From: Prevotella sp. | Lineage (GTDB): Bacteria > Bacteroidota > Bacteroidia > Bacteroidales > Bacteroidaceae | Assembly (NCBI GenBank): GCA_017471465.1 | Contig: JAFUTI010000024.1 | Coordinates: 1-64,000 of the forward strand | Length of the DNA stretch: 64,000 nt | Reading direction: 5' to 3' | Shown: one piece after another, positions 53,701 through 61,222 of the stretch | Layout: each line of letters starts with the position of its first letter | How positions within the stretch are numbered: the first letter of the stretch is position 1 | Notes under the pieces: generated by a model | Database searches by the model: none | What the model was told of the DNA's origin: nothing | What the model saw: only the letters and a program-made list of their open reading frames with translations | Translations under genes and position numbers: made by a program

Positions 53701-54140
53701 TCGACCATCTGTCGCAGGAGCAGATAGCCGAGTTGGAGCAGAATGGCACTATCGGTATCAGCGTTGACGGACAGACGCTCACAGTCGAAGCCGCAGACGT
53801 CGATATCATCAGTGAGGACATCCCCGGCTGGCTCGTGTCGAATGAAGGTAACCTGACCGTAGCCCTTGAGGTAGAACTGAATGACGAACTTCGCAAGGAA
53901 GGTATGGCCCGTGAAATCATCAACCGTGTGCAGAACCTGCGCAAGGAAGCCGGTTTTGAAATCACCGACCGTATCAACATTACCTTGACTCCTAATGCCG
54001 AGATAGAACAGTCGGTGGACGCTTTCGCTGAATATATCAAGACGCAGGTTCTGGCCGACGTTATTACTGTCGCGTCGAATGATGGCGCAGAAGTAGAGTT
54101 TGACGACTTTAAACTTAATATTCAAATAACTAAAAACTAA
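50715..54140 (+). CDS. ileS: Isoleucyl-tRNA synthetase (long form)
   Basis: This class I synthetase has 1141 residues from the ATG at 50715. The HIGH-type motif is ANGHPGIHHVLA, the editing domain includes TTPWTLAANSAL and DGAGIVHIAPNFGADD, the KMSKS motif reads GNKMSKHVGN, and the anticodon domain holds the WDNLKF and DLSNWYVRLNRKRFWG region. The length and sequence resemble the long IleRS type rather than the ~940-residue E. coli type. The frame is open 59 codons further upstream, but this covers the promoter. It heads a seven-gene plus-strand series to 58469. Confidence 0.96.
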   Translation: MSKRFAEHNGLNLTQVNNDVLQMWREKNVFWRSVTEREGCPQFIFFEGPPSANGHPGIHHVLARTIKDTFNRYKTMKGFQVKRKAGWDTHGLPVELGVEKELGITKADIDNKESEKYISTEDYNRKCRENVMMYTQEWRDLTERMGYFVDLDNPYITYDNKYIETLWWLLRQLYDKGLLYKGYTIQPYSPAAGTGLSSHELNQPGCYRDVKDTTCTALFKIKNPKPEMTGWGTPYFMAWTTTPWTLAANSALCVGPKIDYVAVETYNPYSAEKITVVLAEARLNAYLPAEGNITDGGEMPEYKKGEKFIPYRIVGRYKGTDLVGMEYEQLMPAIRPMGDAFRVIPGDYVTTEDGAGIVHIAPNFGADDAFVAKKAGICPIVLIDKKGAERPVVDLQGKYFNVEDLDADFVAKYVNVDEWNKFAGRYVKNAYDDTLIDKDETLDISICMDLKAQDKVFKIEKHVHNYPHCWRTDKPVLYYPLDSWFIRSTAKKERMFELNKTINWQPESTGTGRFGNWLENLNDWNLSRSRFWGTPLPIWRDEDGKAEKCIGSVEELYNEIEKAVEAGVMQSNPLKEKDFVPGDMSKENYDRIDLHRPYVDNIVLVSDDGKPMKRETDLIDVWFDSGSMPYAQVHYPFENRDLIDKREAFPADFINEGVDQTRGWFFTLHAIATMVFDSVAFKNVISSGLVLDAKGNKMSKHVGNVVNPFEMIEKYGSDAVRLYMMTNSEPWDNLKFDPEGVDEIRRKFFGTLYNTYSFFALYANVDNYDPSVGGAETLSQRPEIDRWILSCLNTLVKGVQKELDNYDPTRAGRLIDAFVNDDLSNWYVRLNRKRFWGKDMSDDKRSAYDTLYTCLMTVARLLAPFAPFYADQLYKDLGGRLDSVHLETFPVADESVINKELEARMEMAQKITSMVLALRRKVNIKVRQPLQAIMIPANEEQKKHIEAVKQLIMNEVNVKELKFVEGQGILVKKVKCNFRTMGKKFGKLMKAVAAAVDHLSQEQIAELEQNGTIGISVDGQTLTVEAADVDIISEDIPGWLVSNEGNLTVALEVELNDELRKEGMAREIINRVQNLRKEAGFEITDRINITLTPNAEIEQSVDAFAEYIKTQVLADVITVASNDGAEVEFDDFKLNIQITKN

Positions 54141-54145
54141 TAAAC

Positions 54146-54526
54146 ATGACAGAAAAAACACGCTACAGTGACGAAGAGCTCGAAGAGTTCCGCACTATCA
54201 TCAATGAAAAATTGGCGTTGGCCAAGCGTGACTACGACCAAATGATGGCCGCCATCACCAATCAGGACTCTAATGACGTCGATGACACGTCGCCTACATA
54301 CAAGGCCCTGGAGGAGGGCTCGGCCACACAGTCGAAGGAGGAAATCATCACGATGGCTGCCCGCCAGCAGAAGTTCATTCAGGGCCTGAAAGCAGCACTC
54401 GTCCGCATTGAGAATAAGACCTACGGCGTCGATCGTCTGACGGGGAAGCTCATACCTAAAGAGCGTCTGAAGGCCGTTCCACACGCAACGCTCTCTGTAG
54501 AGTCGAAAATGAATCAGAAGAAGTGA
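54146..54526 (+). CDS. TraR/DksA-family protein lacking the zinc cysteines
   Basis: This 126-residue protein has an N-terminal coiled-coil hairpin (EELEEFRTIINEKLALAKRD) with an acidic tip (DSNDVDDTSPTY), then the DksA-type C-terminal motif TYGVDRLTGKLIPKERLKAVPHATL. In DksA the zinc finger has four Cys around this motif; here there is none. Even so the fold signature is clear. DksA relatives bind RNA polymerase in the secondary channel and tune promoters with ppGpp. It starts 5 bases after ileS and its stop overlaps the GTG start of lspA. Confidence 0.82.
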   Translation: MTEKTRYSDEELEEFRTIINEKLALAKRDYDQMMAAITNQDSNDVDDTSPTYKALEEGSATQSKEEIITMAARQQKFIQGLKAALVRIENKTYGVDRLTGKLIPKERLKAVPHATLSVESKMNQKK

Positions 54527-55155
54527 AGTTAACAAGACACATACTCTCTGACGGTTGGCTGGCAACGCTTTTCGTCGTTGCCAGCATCGTCGTCGACCAA
54601 CTCATCAAAATCTGGGTAAAGACGTCGATGACGCTCCATGAGAGTATCCGCATGACCGACTGGTTCTACATCTCGTTCATCGAGAACAACGGTATGGCTT
54701 ACGGCATGCAGATTGGCTCGAAGCTGGCCCTGTCGCTCTTCCGCATACTAGCTATAGCCCTGCTGGCCTACTATATATGGACGCAAGTTAGGAAGCGGGC
54801 ACGAACAGGATACATCCTCTGCCTGTCAATGGTATTGGCAGGGGCCATCGGAAACCTTATCGACTGCATGTTCTACGGCTTGATCTTCAACGCATCGTCA
54901 CCCTATTACACATCCTACTTCGTACCCTTTGGCAGCGGTTATGCACCGTTCCTGATGGGCAAGGTTGTCGACATGTTCTACTTTCCGCTCATTGTCACCA
55001 CATGGCCGGAGTGGGTTCCTTACTGGGGAGGCGACGAGTTCATCTTCTTCAGCCCTGTCTTCAACTTTGCCGATGCCAATATCTCTGTAGGCGTAGTTCT
55101 GTTGCTGCTGTTCTATCGGAAGGAAATCAGTCAAATAAGCCTGAAACGTGAATAG
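54523..55155 (+). CDS. lspA: Lipoprotein signal peptidase
   Basis: This 210-residue membrane aspartyl protease cleaves prolipoproteins ahead of the lipidated Cys. It has four hydrophobic helices. The catalytic Asp pair lies in GAIGNLIDCMFYG and FNFADANISVG; the ENNGMAYGM segment is also conserved. A ~45-residue insert (YYTSYFVPFGSGYAP...) between the last two helices is larger than in E. coli LspA and typical of Bacteroidota. The start is GTG at 54523, sharing bases with the preceding stop; it also overlaps the next gene by 8 bases. It serves the many lipoproteins in this window. Confidence 0.95.
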   Translation: MKLTRHILSDGWLATLFVVASIVVDQLIKIWVKTSMTLHESIRMTDWFYISFIENNGMAYGMQIGSKLALSLFRILAIALLAYYIWTQVRKRARTGYILCLSMVLAGAIGNLIDCMFYGLIFNASSPYYTSYFVPFGSGYAPFLMGKVVDMFYFPLIVTTWPEWVPYWGGDEFIFFSPVFNFADANISVGVVLLLLFYRKEISQISLKRE

Positions 55156-55993
55156 ACACCTATTATATATTATAATAGTCTCATTGGCAATAGCCGCCTG
55201 TAAGCCATCAGTCCCTTCGCGCTACATACAGCCAAGCGACATGGAAGACATCCTTTGCGACTTCCATGTGTCGCAGGCGATGGCCAATCAGCAAGGGAAG
55301 AGCGAACAGGAGCGCAACTACCTCAAGACGCTTTACTTCGCATCCGTACTTGAGAAATACGGTGTCACGAGAGCCGACTTCGACTCCTCACTTGTCTACT
55401 ACTATATACGCGCCGACCGTTTCAGCGAAGTCTATAAGCGTGTTGCAGGGAGGCTTGCCGATGAAGCTATGGAGCTGGGCACCGCCGAGGGCGAGATCAA
55501 CCGCTTTGCCAACTTGAACTCAGGAGGCGATACGACCAACGTATGGACAGGTGATCTCTCGAAAATCCTCATCCCCTACGCCCCTTACAACATCTACAGC
55601 TTCGAGCAGAAAAGCGACACATCGTTCCACAAGGGCGACTCGTTCATGCTGATATTTAATACAGACTTCATCTGCCAGAACGGCATGCGCAGTGCTGAGG
55701 CCTGTCTTTCACTACGCTACGACAACGACAGCATCGTCAGCCGTGCTACAGGTCTGTCGGCTTCCGGAGCCAACCAGATACGCATACCGCCCAATGGCAA
55801 TCATCTGGTAAAAGAAATACGTGGCTTTATATACATGACGCCTGAGAAGGAAAGTGAGACAACGACAAAGATCATGCTTGTTCGCGACATACAGCTCATT
55901 AAGTTCCGCAAGAAAGAATCAGCCGCGACAGTGCCTGAAGATTCTACAAGTCTGAAATTAGAAAAAGATAACTTTAAACTGAAAGAAATATGA
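55148..55993 (+). CDS. DUF4296 lipoprotein
   Basis: This 281-residue protein begins at GTG 55148 with a lipobox (VSLAIAACKPS). The N-terminal ~110 residues match DUF4296 of Bacteroidota: IQPSDMEDILCDFHVSQAMA, then KTLYFASVLEKYGVTRADFDSSLVYYY. The C-terminal half is a beta-rich domain (SFEQKSDTSFHKGDSFMLIF) not obvious in the short members. It is placed directly after lspA, which would process it. The function is unknown. Confidence 0.75.
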   Translation: MNRHLLYIIIVSLAIAACKPSVPSRYIQPSDMEDILCDFHVSQAMANQQGKSEQERNYLKTLYFASVLEKYGVTRADFDSSLVYYYIRADRFSEVYKRVAGRLADEAMELGTAEGEINRFANLNSGGDTTNVWTGDLSKILIPYAPYNIYSFEQKSDTSFHKGDSFMLIFNTDFICQNGMRSAEACLSLRYDNDSIVSRATGLSASGANQIRIPPNGNHLVKEIRGFIYMTPEKESETTTKIMLVRDIQLIKFRKKESAATVPEDSTSLKLEKDNFKLKEI

Positions 55994-57231
55994 ATCTGAA
56001 AATCCGATTAGCTGTGATGAACTTCCTGGAGTTTGCCGTCTGGGGAGCTTATCTGACATGTATGGGACTCTATCTGGGTCGTATCGGAATGGCCTCCGAA
56101 ATTGGCTATTTCTTTGCCGTTCAGGGCATCGTCAGTATCTTTATGCCGGCTGTCATGGGCATCGTCGCCGACAAATGGATTCCCGCTCAACGACTGCTCG
56201 GCTATTGCCACCTGCTGGCAGGCCTCTTCATGTTTACCGCGGCCTACTATGGCTATCAGGCAGGAAGCAACGTACAGTTTAGCGTGCTCTTCATGCTCTA
56301 CAGCCTGAGCGTCGCTTTCTTCATGCCTACCATCGCGCTGGTCAACTCTGTGGCCTACAATACGCTGACAAAGGCTGGTATGGATACCGTCAAGGACTTC
56401 CCGCCCATCCGCGTCTTCGGAACCATCGGATTCATCTGCTCCATGTGGCTGGTCGACCTTGCCGGCTTCAAGGACAATGAGCTGCAGTTTGTCACCTCTG
56501 GCGTGCTTAGCATCCTCCTGTTCCTGTATACCTTCACGCTCCCTCCCTGCCCGCTGGCCCCAAAGGGACAGGCCAAGTCGCTGGTCGACGCCCTCGGCCT
56601 TCGCGCCTTTACGCTGTTCAAGCAGAAAGAGATGGCCATCTTCTTCATCTTCTCGTCGCTGCTTGGCGTAAGCCTGCAAATCACCAACGGCTTCGCTACG
56701 CCTTACATTGAGAGTTTCAAGGCCATTCCGGAATATGCTTCCACATTCGGCGTGCAGCATGCCAACATCCTTTATTCGCTCTCGCAGGTCAGCGAGACCT
56801 GCTGCATACTGCTTATCCCGTTCTTCATGAAACGCTACGGCATCAAGCAGGTCATGCTGATAGCGATGTTCGCCTGGGTGCTGCGATTCGGATTCCTTGG
56901 GATGGGGAATCCCGGCACACCAGGAGTCATTCTCTTCATCCTGTCGATGCTCATCTATGGTGTGGCTTTCGATTTCTTCAACATCTCCGGCTCCTTGTTC
57001 GTCGACAAGACCACCGATCCTGTCATCCGTTCGTCGGCACAGGGATTGTTCATGCTGATGACCAACGGACTTGGCGCCTCTATCGGCTCTATTGCCGCGC
57101 AGGCCGTTGTCAACGCCAACACATCGGCCGACGGTGTGGTGGCTTGGACGTCCGTATGGACAACGTTCTCTGTCTACGCACTCATCGTCGGTGTCGTTTT
57201 TGCCGTGATATTCCGTCCTAAGAAGGTATAG
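55990..57231 (+). CDS. NupG-like nucleoside transporter (MFS)
   Basis: This 413-residue protein has about twelve membrane helices. The opening MNLKIRLAVMNFLEFAVWGAYL and the loop IFMPAVMGIVADKWIPAQRLLG fit the nucleoside:H+ symporter family (NupG/XapB), as does IALVNSVAYNTL. Proton-coupled uptake of nucleosides is the likely role, consistent with salvage. It overlaps the DUF4296 gene by 4 bases and is followed 3 bases later by rsmE. Confidence 0.85.
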   Translation: MNLKIRLAVMNFLEFAVWGAYLTCMGLYLGRIGMASEIGYFFAVQGIVSIFMPAVMGIVADKWIPAQRLLGYCHLLAGLFMFTAAYYGYQAGSNVQFSVLFMLYSLSVAFFMPTIALVNSVAYNTLTKAGMDTVKDFPPIRVFGTIGFICSMWLVDLAGFKDNELQFVTSGVLSILLFLYTFTLPPCPLAPKGQAKSLVDALGLRAFTLFKQKEMAIFFIFSSLLGVSLQITNGFATPYIESFKAIPEYASTFGVQHANILYSLSQVSETCCILLIPFFMKRYGIKQVMLIAMFAWVLRFGFLGMGNPGTPGVILFILSMLIYGVAFDFFNISGSLFVDKTTDPVIRSSAQGLFMLMTNGLGASIGSIAAQAVVNANTSADGVVAWTSVWTTFSVYALIVGVVFAVIFRPKKV

Positions 57232-57234
57232 GCC

Positions 57235-57960
57235 GTGAAGGAGATACGCTTCTTTTATGTGCCCGAGGCGGCCACACGACAGGAGCTGCCTCCCGACGAA
57301 GCCAGTCACGCCCTGAGAGTCTTGAGACTTAAGGAAGGCGACGAACTGATGCTGACAGACGGTGCGGGAACATTCTATCGGGCTGAAGTCACTATGGTTG
57401 CTAATCATCATTGCTGCTACCGCATTGTTGACAAGCAACCACAGCAGCGCCAATGGCCCGGACATATCCATCTTGCCATTGCGCCTACAAAGATGAACGA
57501 CCGCATAGAGTGGATGACAGAGAAAGCCGTCGAAGTGGGTGTCGACGAATTGTCGTTCCTCGATTGCCAGTTCTCTGAACGCCGCCAGTTGAAGACGGAA
57601 CGCCTTGAGAAGATTGTGGTGGCAGCCGTCAAGCAGAGCCATAAAGCCTATAAGCCGACAATCAACGAGATGACACCTTTTAACCGTTTCATCGCTTCAC
57701 ATCCTGGCGGCCACCGCTACATCGCCCACTGCTATCAGGAAGTGCCGCGAGTCAATCTCTTCGACCAGTTATGCCGTCTGAAAAGCGCAGACGACGTTCT
57801 GGTGCTGGTAGGGCCAGAAGGCGATTTCAGCATCGACGAGGTTCGCATGGCTGTCGATGCCGGCTTCGTCAGCGTCGACCTGGGCAAGAGCCGCCTGCGT
57901 ACCGAGACGGCTGGACTCTCAGCAGTTATGGCCATACAACTGGCCAAACAATTAAGTTAA
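57235..57960 (+). CDS. rsmE: 16S rRNA (uracil-1498-N3)-methyltransferase
   Basis: This 241-residue SPOUT-class enzyme has an N-terminal PUA-like domain (ASHALRVLRLKEGDELMLTDG) and a knotted SAM-binding domain with KMNDRIEWMTEKAVEVGVDEL, VGPEGDFSIDEVRMA and the closing LGKSRLRTETAGLSAV. It starts at GTG 57235. The DUF3256 gene begins 8 bases after its stop. Confidence 0.94.
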   Translation: MKEIRFFYVPEAATRQELPPDEASHALRVLRLKEGDELMLTDGAGTFYRAEVTMVANHHCCYRIVDKQPQQRQWPGHIHLAIAPTKMNDRIEWMTEKAVEVGVDELSFLDCQFSERRQLKTERLEKIVVAAVKQSHKAYKPTINEMTPFNRFIASHPGGHRYIAHCYQEVPRVNLFDQLCRLKSADDVLVLVGPEGDFSIDEVRMAVDAGFVSVDLGKSRLRTETAGLSAVMAIQLAKQLS

Positions 57961-57968
57961 AAACGAAC

Positions 57969-58469
57969 ATGAAAAGACTTTTACTATTCTCACTCCTGGC
58001 TCTGACGATGCTCCCGTCAACGGCCGATACGCTGACCATACGTCAGGCATTTATCGAAATGCCCGACTCCCTGATACCCTATCTGTCGCATAACAGCCGG
58101 CTCGACTTCATCGACTTCATGGATTCACAGATGAAAGCCGAAATAACCAACGATTTTGGCGGTAAAAGCCTCATGACGGCATTGGGCGACGATTCGCTGA
58201 CAATCCGGCTAAACGATGCCTGTACGCTGGATCTGCTCCTGCTGACGACAATAGAGCCAGTAGACAACAGCCGCCATGTAATCGCAATGATAACGACGGT
58301 TGGTGTGGACGATGGCTATCAGGAGAGCTCGGTTGAATATTATTCCGTCAATTGGAATCGGTTGACAACCGTACCGACGTTGACTGCCGACGACAGAAAA
58401 CGGCTGGAATCACGCGAAAAGCCCTTAAAGATTCTTAAATTTATAGGCGACAAGCTTAACAAAAACTAA
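57969..58469 (+). CDS. Secreted DUF3256 protein
   Basis: From the ATG at 57969 this is 166 residues with a signal peptide (MKRLLLFSLLALTMLPSTA). The mature part (FIEMPDSLIPYLSHNSRLDFIDFMDS, then LLTTIEPVDNSRHVIAMITTV) fits the DUF3256 family, small periplasmic proteins of Bacteroidales. The function is unknown. An open frame starting at 57771 runs inside rsmE and has no signal, so it is rejected. This gene ends the ileS series; the candidate small RNA follows. Confidence 0.78.
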   Translation: MKRLLLFSLLALTMLPSTADTLTIRQAFIEMPDSLIPYLSHNSRLDFIDFMDSQMKAEITNDFGGKSLMTALGDDSLTIRLNDACTLDLLLLTTIEPVDNSRHVIAMITTVGVDDGYQESSVEYYSVNWNRLTTVPTLTADDRKRLESREKPLKILKFIGDKLNKN

Positions 58470-58495
58470 TTTTTCGCAGGTATGACACCTAATAT

Positions 58496-58527
58496 ATTGG
58501 AATCTTGAAAATCTTTTTTTATATTTG
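58496..58527 (+). promoter_or_regulatory. Promoter of the candidate small RNA
   Basis: ATTG (58496-58499), 20 bp, TATATTTG (58520-58527). No gene begins within 360 bases downstream. Confidence 0.65.
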
Positions 58528-58532
58528 CAGAG

Positions 58533-58664
58533 TGTTTTTCATGGTATTAGATTATTAAGGTTAATCGGTTTTCATTTGTCGTGAGACAATTGATTATCCG
58601 CTTATTCGCATCATCTGCGAATGAGAATTCTAAAAAGGAGAGCCTGTGAAGGTTCTCCTTTTCT
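58533..58664 (+). ncRNA. Candidate small RNA, about 130 nt
   Basis: Downstream of a good promoter lies a non-coding segment. It starts with TTTTTCATGGTATTAGATTA. Next comes a hairpin closed by a GNRA-type loop (TTGTC-GTGA-GACAA, 58576-58589), then a 10-bp hairpin (58601-58610 with 58616-58625; core ATTCGCA/TGCGAAT). It ends with a terminator-like hairpin of 12 bp. The CATGGTATTAGATT and GTCGTGAGAC words feel familiar from other Bacteroidales intergenic regions, but I cannot name an Rfam family. It could also be a leader for a now truncated downstream gene. Confidence 0.55.
58633..58662 (+). terminator. Terminator hairpin of the small RNA
   Basis: AAAAGGAGAGCC (58633-58644) and GGTTCTCCTTTT (58651-58662) pair over 12 bp with one G-U, with a 6-base loop. 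Confidence 0.75.
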
Positions 58665-58703
58665 GTGTGTTTACTCTGCTCGGCAAGGAGTGGTAAAGGT
58701 ACA

Positions 58704-58859
58704 GGTTGTGTGACAGTTACGGTTGTGACAGTAAAAAAATGATAAGGGTATAGTCTTTAAATGTTATATAACTAACTGATATATAGATAGTTAACCACAT
58801 ATTACGGAGGTAATACCCCCTTCAAAAAAACAACTGTCACAACTGTCATCTGTCACACC
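58704..58859. repeat. Inverted TGTGACAGT-type repeats (iteron-like)
   Basis: The left block 58704-58732 has GTGTGACAG and GTTGTGACAGT. The right block 58833-58859 is its near reverse complement (ACTGTCACAACTGTCATCTGTCACACC). The ~100 bases between are A/T-rich with TATATA and AACTAACTGATATATAG. It precedes the DUF3987 stump, so it may be an operator or origin-like site of a former element. Confidence 0.6.
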
Positions 58860-58895
58860 GTTCATTCAAAAAACAATCTAAATAGCAGAAAATCA

Positions 58896-59190
58896 ATGAG
58901 ATACGATATTTCAAAATCAACGGCACCAAAGATGCCGACACTTGGACGGGGCACAGAATGCATCAAATTGCTGCTCTCACAGGCCTCAAAAGACATGCAC
59001 GAACCCCTCGTTCCGATGCTTTTCCCGCCTCTTGGCGCACACATCAGCGGCGCAGAATTTCAATATCCCGACCTCAGTTGGAAGGAGCCGACGGGCTTAA
59101 TGGCCAATCTGGTGGCCAATTCTGGCGATAATAAGGGCCAGTTTAAGGATTTCAGCGCGCGAAAAAATCTTTTCAAGCCGCGAATAATAT
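58896..59190 (+). pseudogene. N-terminal stump of a DUF3987-like (mobile-element primase/helicase type) gene
   Basis: The ATG at 58896 opens MRYDISKSTAPKMPTLGRGT. About 80 residues follow that resemble the start of DUF3987 proteins: MHEPLVPMLFPPLGAHISGA, FQYPDLSWKEPTGLMANLVA, then NSGDNKGQ at the place of the ATP loop (usual A-x-S-G-S-G-K-G). Here the match stops and the frame runs into the CGCG array and the 39-bp palindrome, so the rest of the gene is lost. Such genes belong to integrated elements of Bacteroidota. The family call is from pattern memory and moderate. Confidence 0.5.
59158..59182. repeat. CGCG array D (two cores, 21 bp apart)
   Basis: CGCG at 59158 (with an overlapping core at 59156) and 59179, separated by GAAAAAATCTTTTCAAGC. 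It is fused to the left end of the palindrome at 59191. Confidence 0.7.
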
Positions 59191-59229
59191 TTTTTCCACA
59201 CAAAGGGTCAGACCCTTTGTGTGGAAAAA
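59191..59229. repeat. Perfect 39-bp palindrome (19-bp arms, 1-base centre)
   Basis: The left arm (59191-59209) contains CCACACAAAGGGTC and the right arm (59211-59229) contains GACCCTTTGTGTGG, each flanked by five T or A. GGGTCAGACCC words are, from memory, another type of REP-like repeat. It lies 27 bp upstream of the glmS -33 box. Confidence 0.88.
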
Positions 59230-59255
59230 TTTAAATGCAATTTTTTTTGTCATTT

Positions 59256-59287
59256 TTTGGCAGAACGATTTTTTTGCCGTACCTTTG
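59256..59287 (+). promoter_or_regulatory. Consensus promoter of glmS
   Basis: TTTG (59256-59259), 20 bp, TACCTTTG (59280-59287). The leader to the ATG at 59318 is about 25 bases, too short for a glmS ribozyme. Confidence 0.78.
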
Positions 59288-59317
59288 CAGCCAATAACAC
59301 AAACAACATTTCAGAAA

Positions 59318-61162
59318 ATGTGCGGAATAGTCGGATATATTGGAAACAAGGAGGCATATCCCATTCTGATTAAAGGTCTTCGCAGGCTTGAGTATCGTGG
59401 TTACGATAGCGCAGGGGTAGCACTTGTCAATGACAATGGTGACTTAAGCGTTTTTAAGTCGAAAGGTAAGGTTGATAATCTTTGTGAGTATTGCAGCGAC
59501 AAGAATGTCAGCGGTACTGTAGGCATAGCTCACACGCGGTGGGCCACTCATGGTGAGCCGTCGAGCCGGAATGCCCATCCGCATTATTCAGAATCTCGCA
59601 ATCTGGCGATTATCCATAACGGCATCATTGAGAACTATGCAGACATCAAGGCAAAGCTGATCGAGAAAGGTGTCCACTTCATGAGCGACACAGACACCGA
59701 GGTGCTCGTCCAGCTTATCGAGTATATCGCCAATCGCAAGCAGCTGTCGTTACTGGAGGCTGTACAGGTGGCGTTGTATCAGGTTATCGGTGCCTATGCC
59801 ATTGCCGTCCTCGACAAGAGCGACCCCGACCAGATTATCGCCGCCCGGAAACAGAGCCCGCTGGTGGTGGGCATCGGCGACGGTGAGTTCTTCCTGGGCT
59901 CTGACGCCAGCCCTATTGTGGAATATACTGACAAGGTGGTGTATCTGGAAGACGGCAACATTGCGGTTATCCGTCGTGGCGAAGAGCTGCACGTTACGAG
60001 CATCCTCGGCCAGGAACAGGAGTTGCACGTGAAAACCGTCGACATAGACCTCGGCCAGATTGAGAAAGGCGGCTACGACCACTTCATGCTCAAAGAGATT
60101 TTCGAACAGCCAGAGTGCCTCACCAACTGTATGCGCGGGCGTGTCAACGTGGAGGCCGACCACGTGACGCTTTCGGCGCTTATCGACTATCGCCGTCAGC
60201 TGCTCAATGCCAAGCGTGTCGTCATCGTTGCCTGTGGCACCAGTTGGCACGCCGGACTTATCGGCAAGCAGATCATCGAGTCGCTCTGTCGTATTCCCGT
60301 CGAAGTGGAGTATGCCTCAGAGTTCCGCTACCGCAATCCCGTTGTAGGTCAGGGCGACGTTGTCATCGCCATCAGCCAGAGCGGTGAGACGGCCGATACG
60401 TTAGCCGCCGTACAGCTGGCCAAGGAACGTGGCGCGTTCATCTATGGCGTCTGCAATGCCATCGGCTCTTCCATTCCCCGTGCTACCGATACCGGTACGT
60501 ATATTCACGTAGGTCCTGAGATTGGTGTCGCCTCAACGAAGGCTTTCACCGGTCAGGTGACGGTCCTGACGATGATAGCCCTTGCCTTGGGTGACGCAAA
60601 AGGGACTATCGGGCGTGAGGAATACCAGCAGGTTGTGAAGGGACTGAGCGAGATACCTGACAAGATCCGTGAGGTGCTGCAGCTGAACAGTCGCATCAAG
60701 GACTTGGCACGCACGTTCACATACGCGCATAATTTCCTCTATCTGGGTCGCGGATACTCCTATCCCGTAGCGCTTGAGGGGGCTTTGAAGCTGAAGGAGA
60801 TATCCTACATCCACGCTGAAGGCTATCCGGCTGCCGAGATGAAGCATGGGCCGATAGCGCTGATCGACTCCGACATGCCTGTCGTCGTCATCGCAACCCA
60901 TAATGCGATGTACGAAAAGGTGCTGTCGAATATTCAGGAGATCAAAGCCCGGCAGGGTAGGGTGATAGCCCTCGTCTCCAAAGGTGACAGCACGATAGCC
61001 AAGATTGCCGACGAAGTGATAGAGCTGCCCGACGTCATAGAATGTCTGGAACCGCTGGTGGCAACTATCCCCCTGCAGCTTCTGGCATACCACGTTGCCG
61101 TCTGCAAAGGCAAGAATGTCGACCAGCCGAGAAACTTGGCCAAGTCGGTAACTGTCGAATAA
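59318..61162 (+). CDS. glmS: Glutamine-fructose-6-phosphate aminotransferase (isomerizing)
   Basis: GlmS makes glucosamine 6-phosphate, the entry to peptidoglycan and LPS amino sugars. The start at 59318 exposes Cys2 (MCGIVGYIG), the N-terminal nucleophile of the glutaminase domain; 614 residues is the usual length. Two SIS domains follow (CGTSWHAGLIGKQ...SQSGETADTLAA and LGRGYSYPVALEGALKLKEISYIHAE), and the end KNVDQPRNLAKSVTVE is conserved. The open frame from 59219 includes the promoter and is excluded. It is followed by a terminator, then carA. Confidence 0.97.
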   Translation: MCGIVGYIGNKEAYPILIKGLRRLEYRGYDSAGVALVNDNGDLSVFKSKGKVDNLCEYCSDKNVSGTVGIAHTRWATHGEPSSRNAHPHYSESRNLAIIHNGIIENYADIKAKLIEKGVHFMSDTDTEVLVQLIEYIANRKQLSLLEAVQVALYQVIGAYAIAVLDKSDPDQIIAARKQSPLVVGIGDGEFFLGSDASPIVEYTDKVVYLEDGNIAVIRRGEELHVTSILGQEQELHVKTVDIDLGQIEKGGYDHFMLKEIFEQPECLTNCMRGRVNVEADHVTLSALIDYRRQLLNAKRVVIVACGTSWHAGLIGKQIIESLCRIPVEVEYASEFRYRNPVVGQGDVVIAISQSGETADTLAAVQLAKERGAFIYGVCNAIGSSIPRATDTGTYIHVGPEIGVASTKAFTGQVTVLTMIALALGDAKGTIGREEYQQVVKGLSEIPDKIREVLQLNSRIKDLARTFTYAHNFLYLGRGYSYPVALEGALKLKEISYIHAEGYPAAEMKHGPIALIDSDMPVVVIATHNAMYEKVLSNIQEIKARQGRVIALVSKGDSTIAKIADEVIELPDVIECLEPLVATIPLQLLAYHVAVCKGKNVDQPRNLAKSVTVE

Positions 61163-61165
61163 TTT

Positions 61166-61203
61166 CAAGGGCGATTCGTTTCATCAACGTTTCGCCTTTT
61201 TTA
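61166..61203 (+). terminator. Terminator after glmS
   Basis: AAGGGCGATTCGTT pairs imperfectly with AACGTTTCGCCTTT and is followed by a T-run. carA starts 20 bases later, so part of the transcription probably reads through. Confidence 0.6.
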
Positions 61204-61222
61204 TAGAGTAATAAGGAAGCTA

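Noticed and set aside
56008-57642. 544-codon minus-strand frame opposite the transporter and rsmE
   Set aside because: Antisense shadow rich in His, Arg, Glu and Gly spanning two genuine genes; no function motif.
59288-59317. glmS ribozyme or riboswitch in the glmS leader
   Set aside because: The leader is only about 25 bases and has no ribozyme core.
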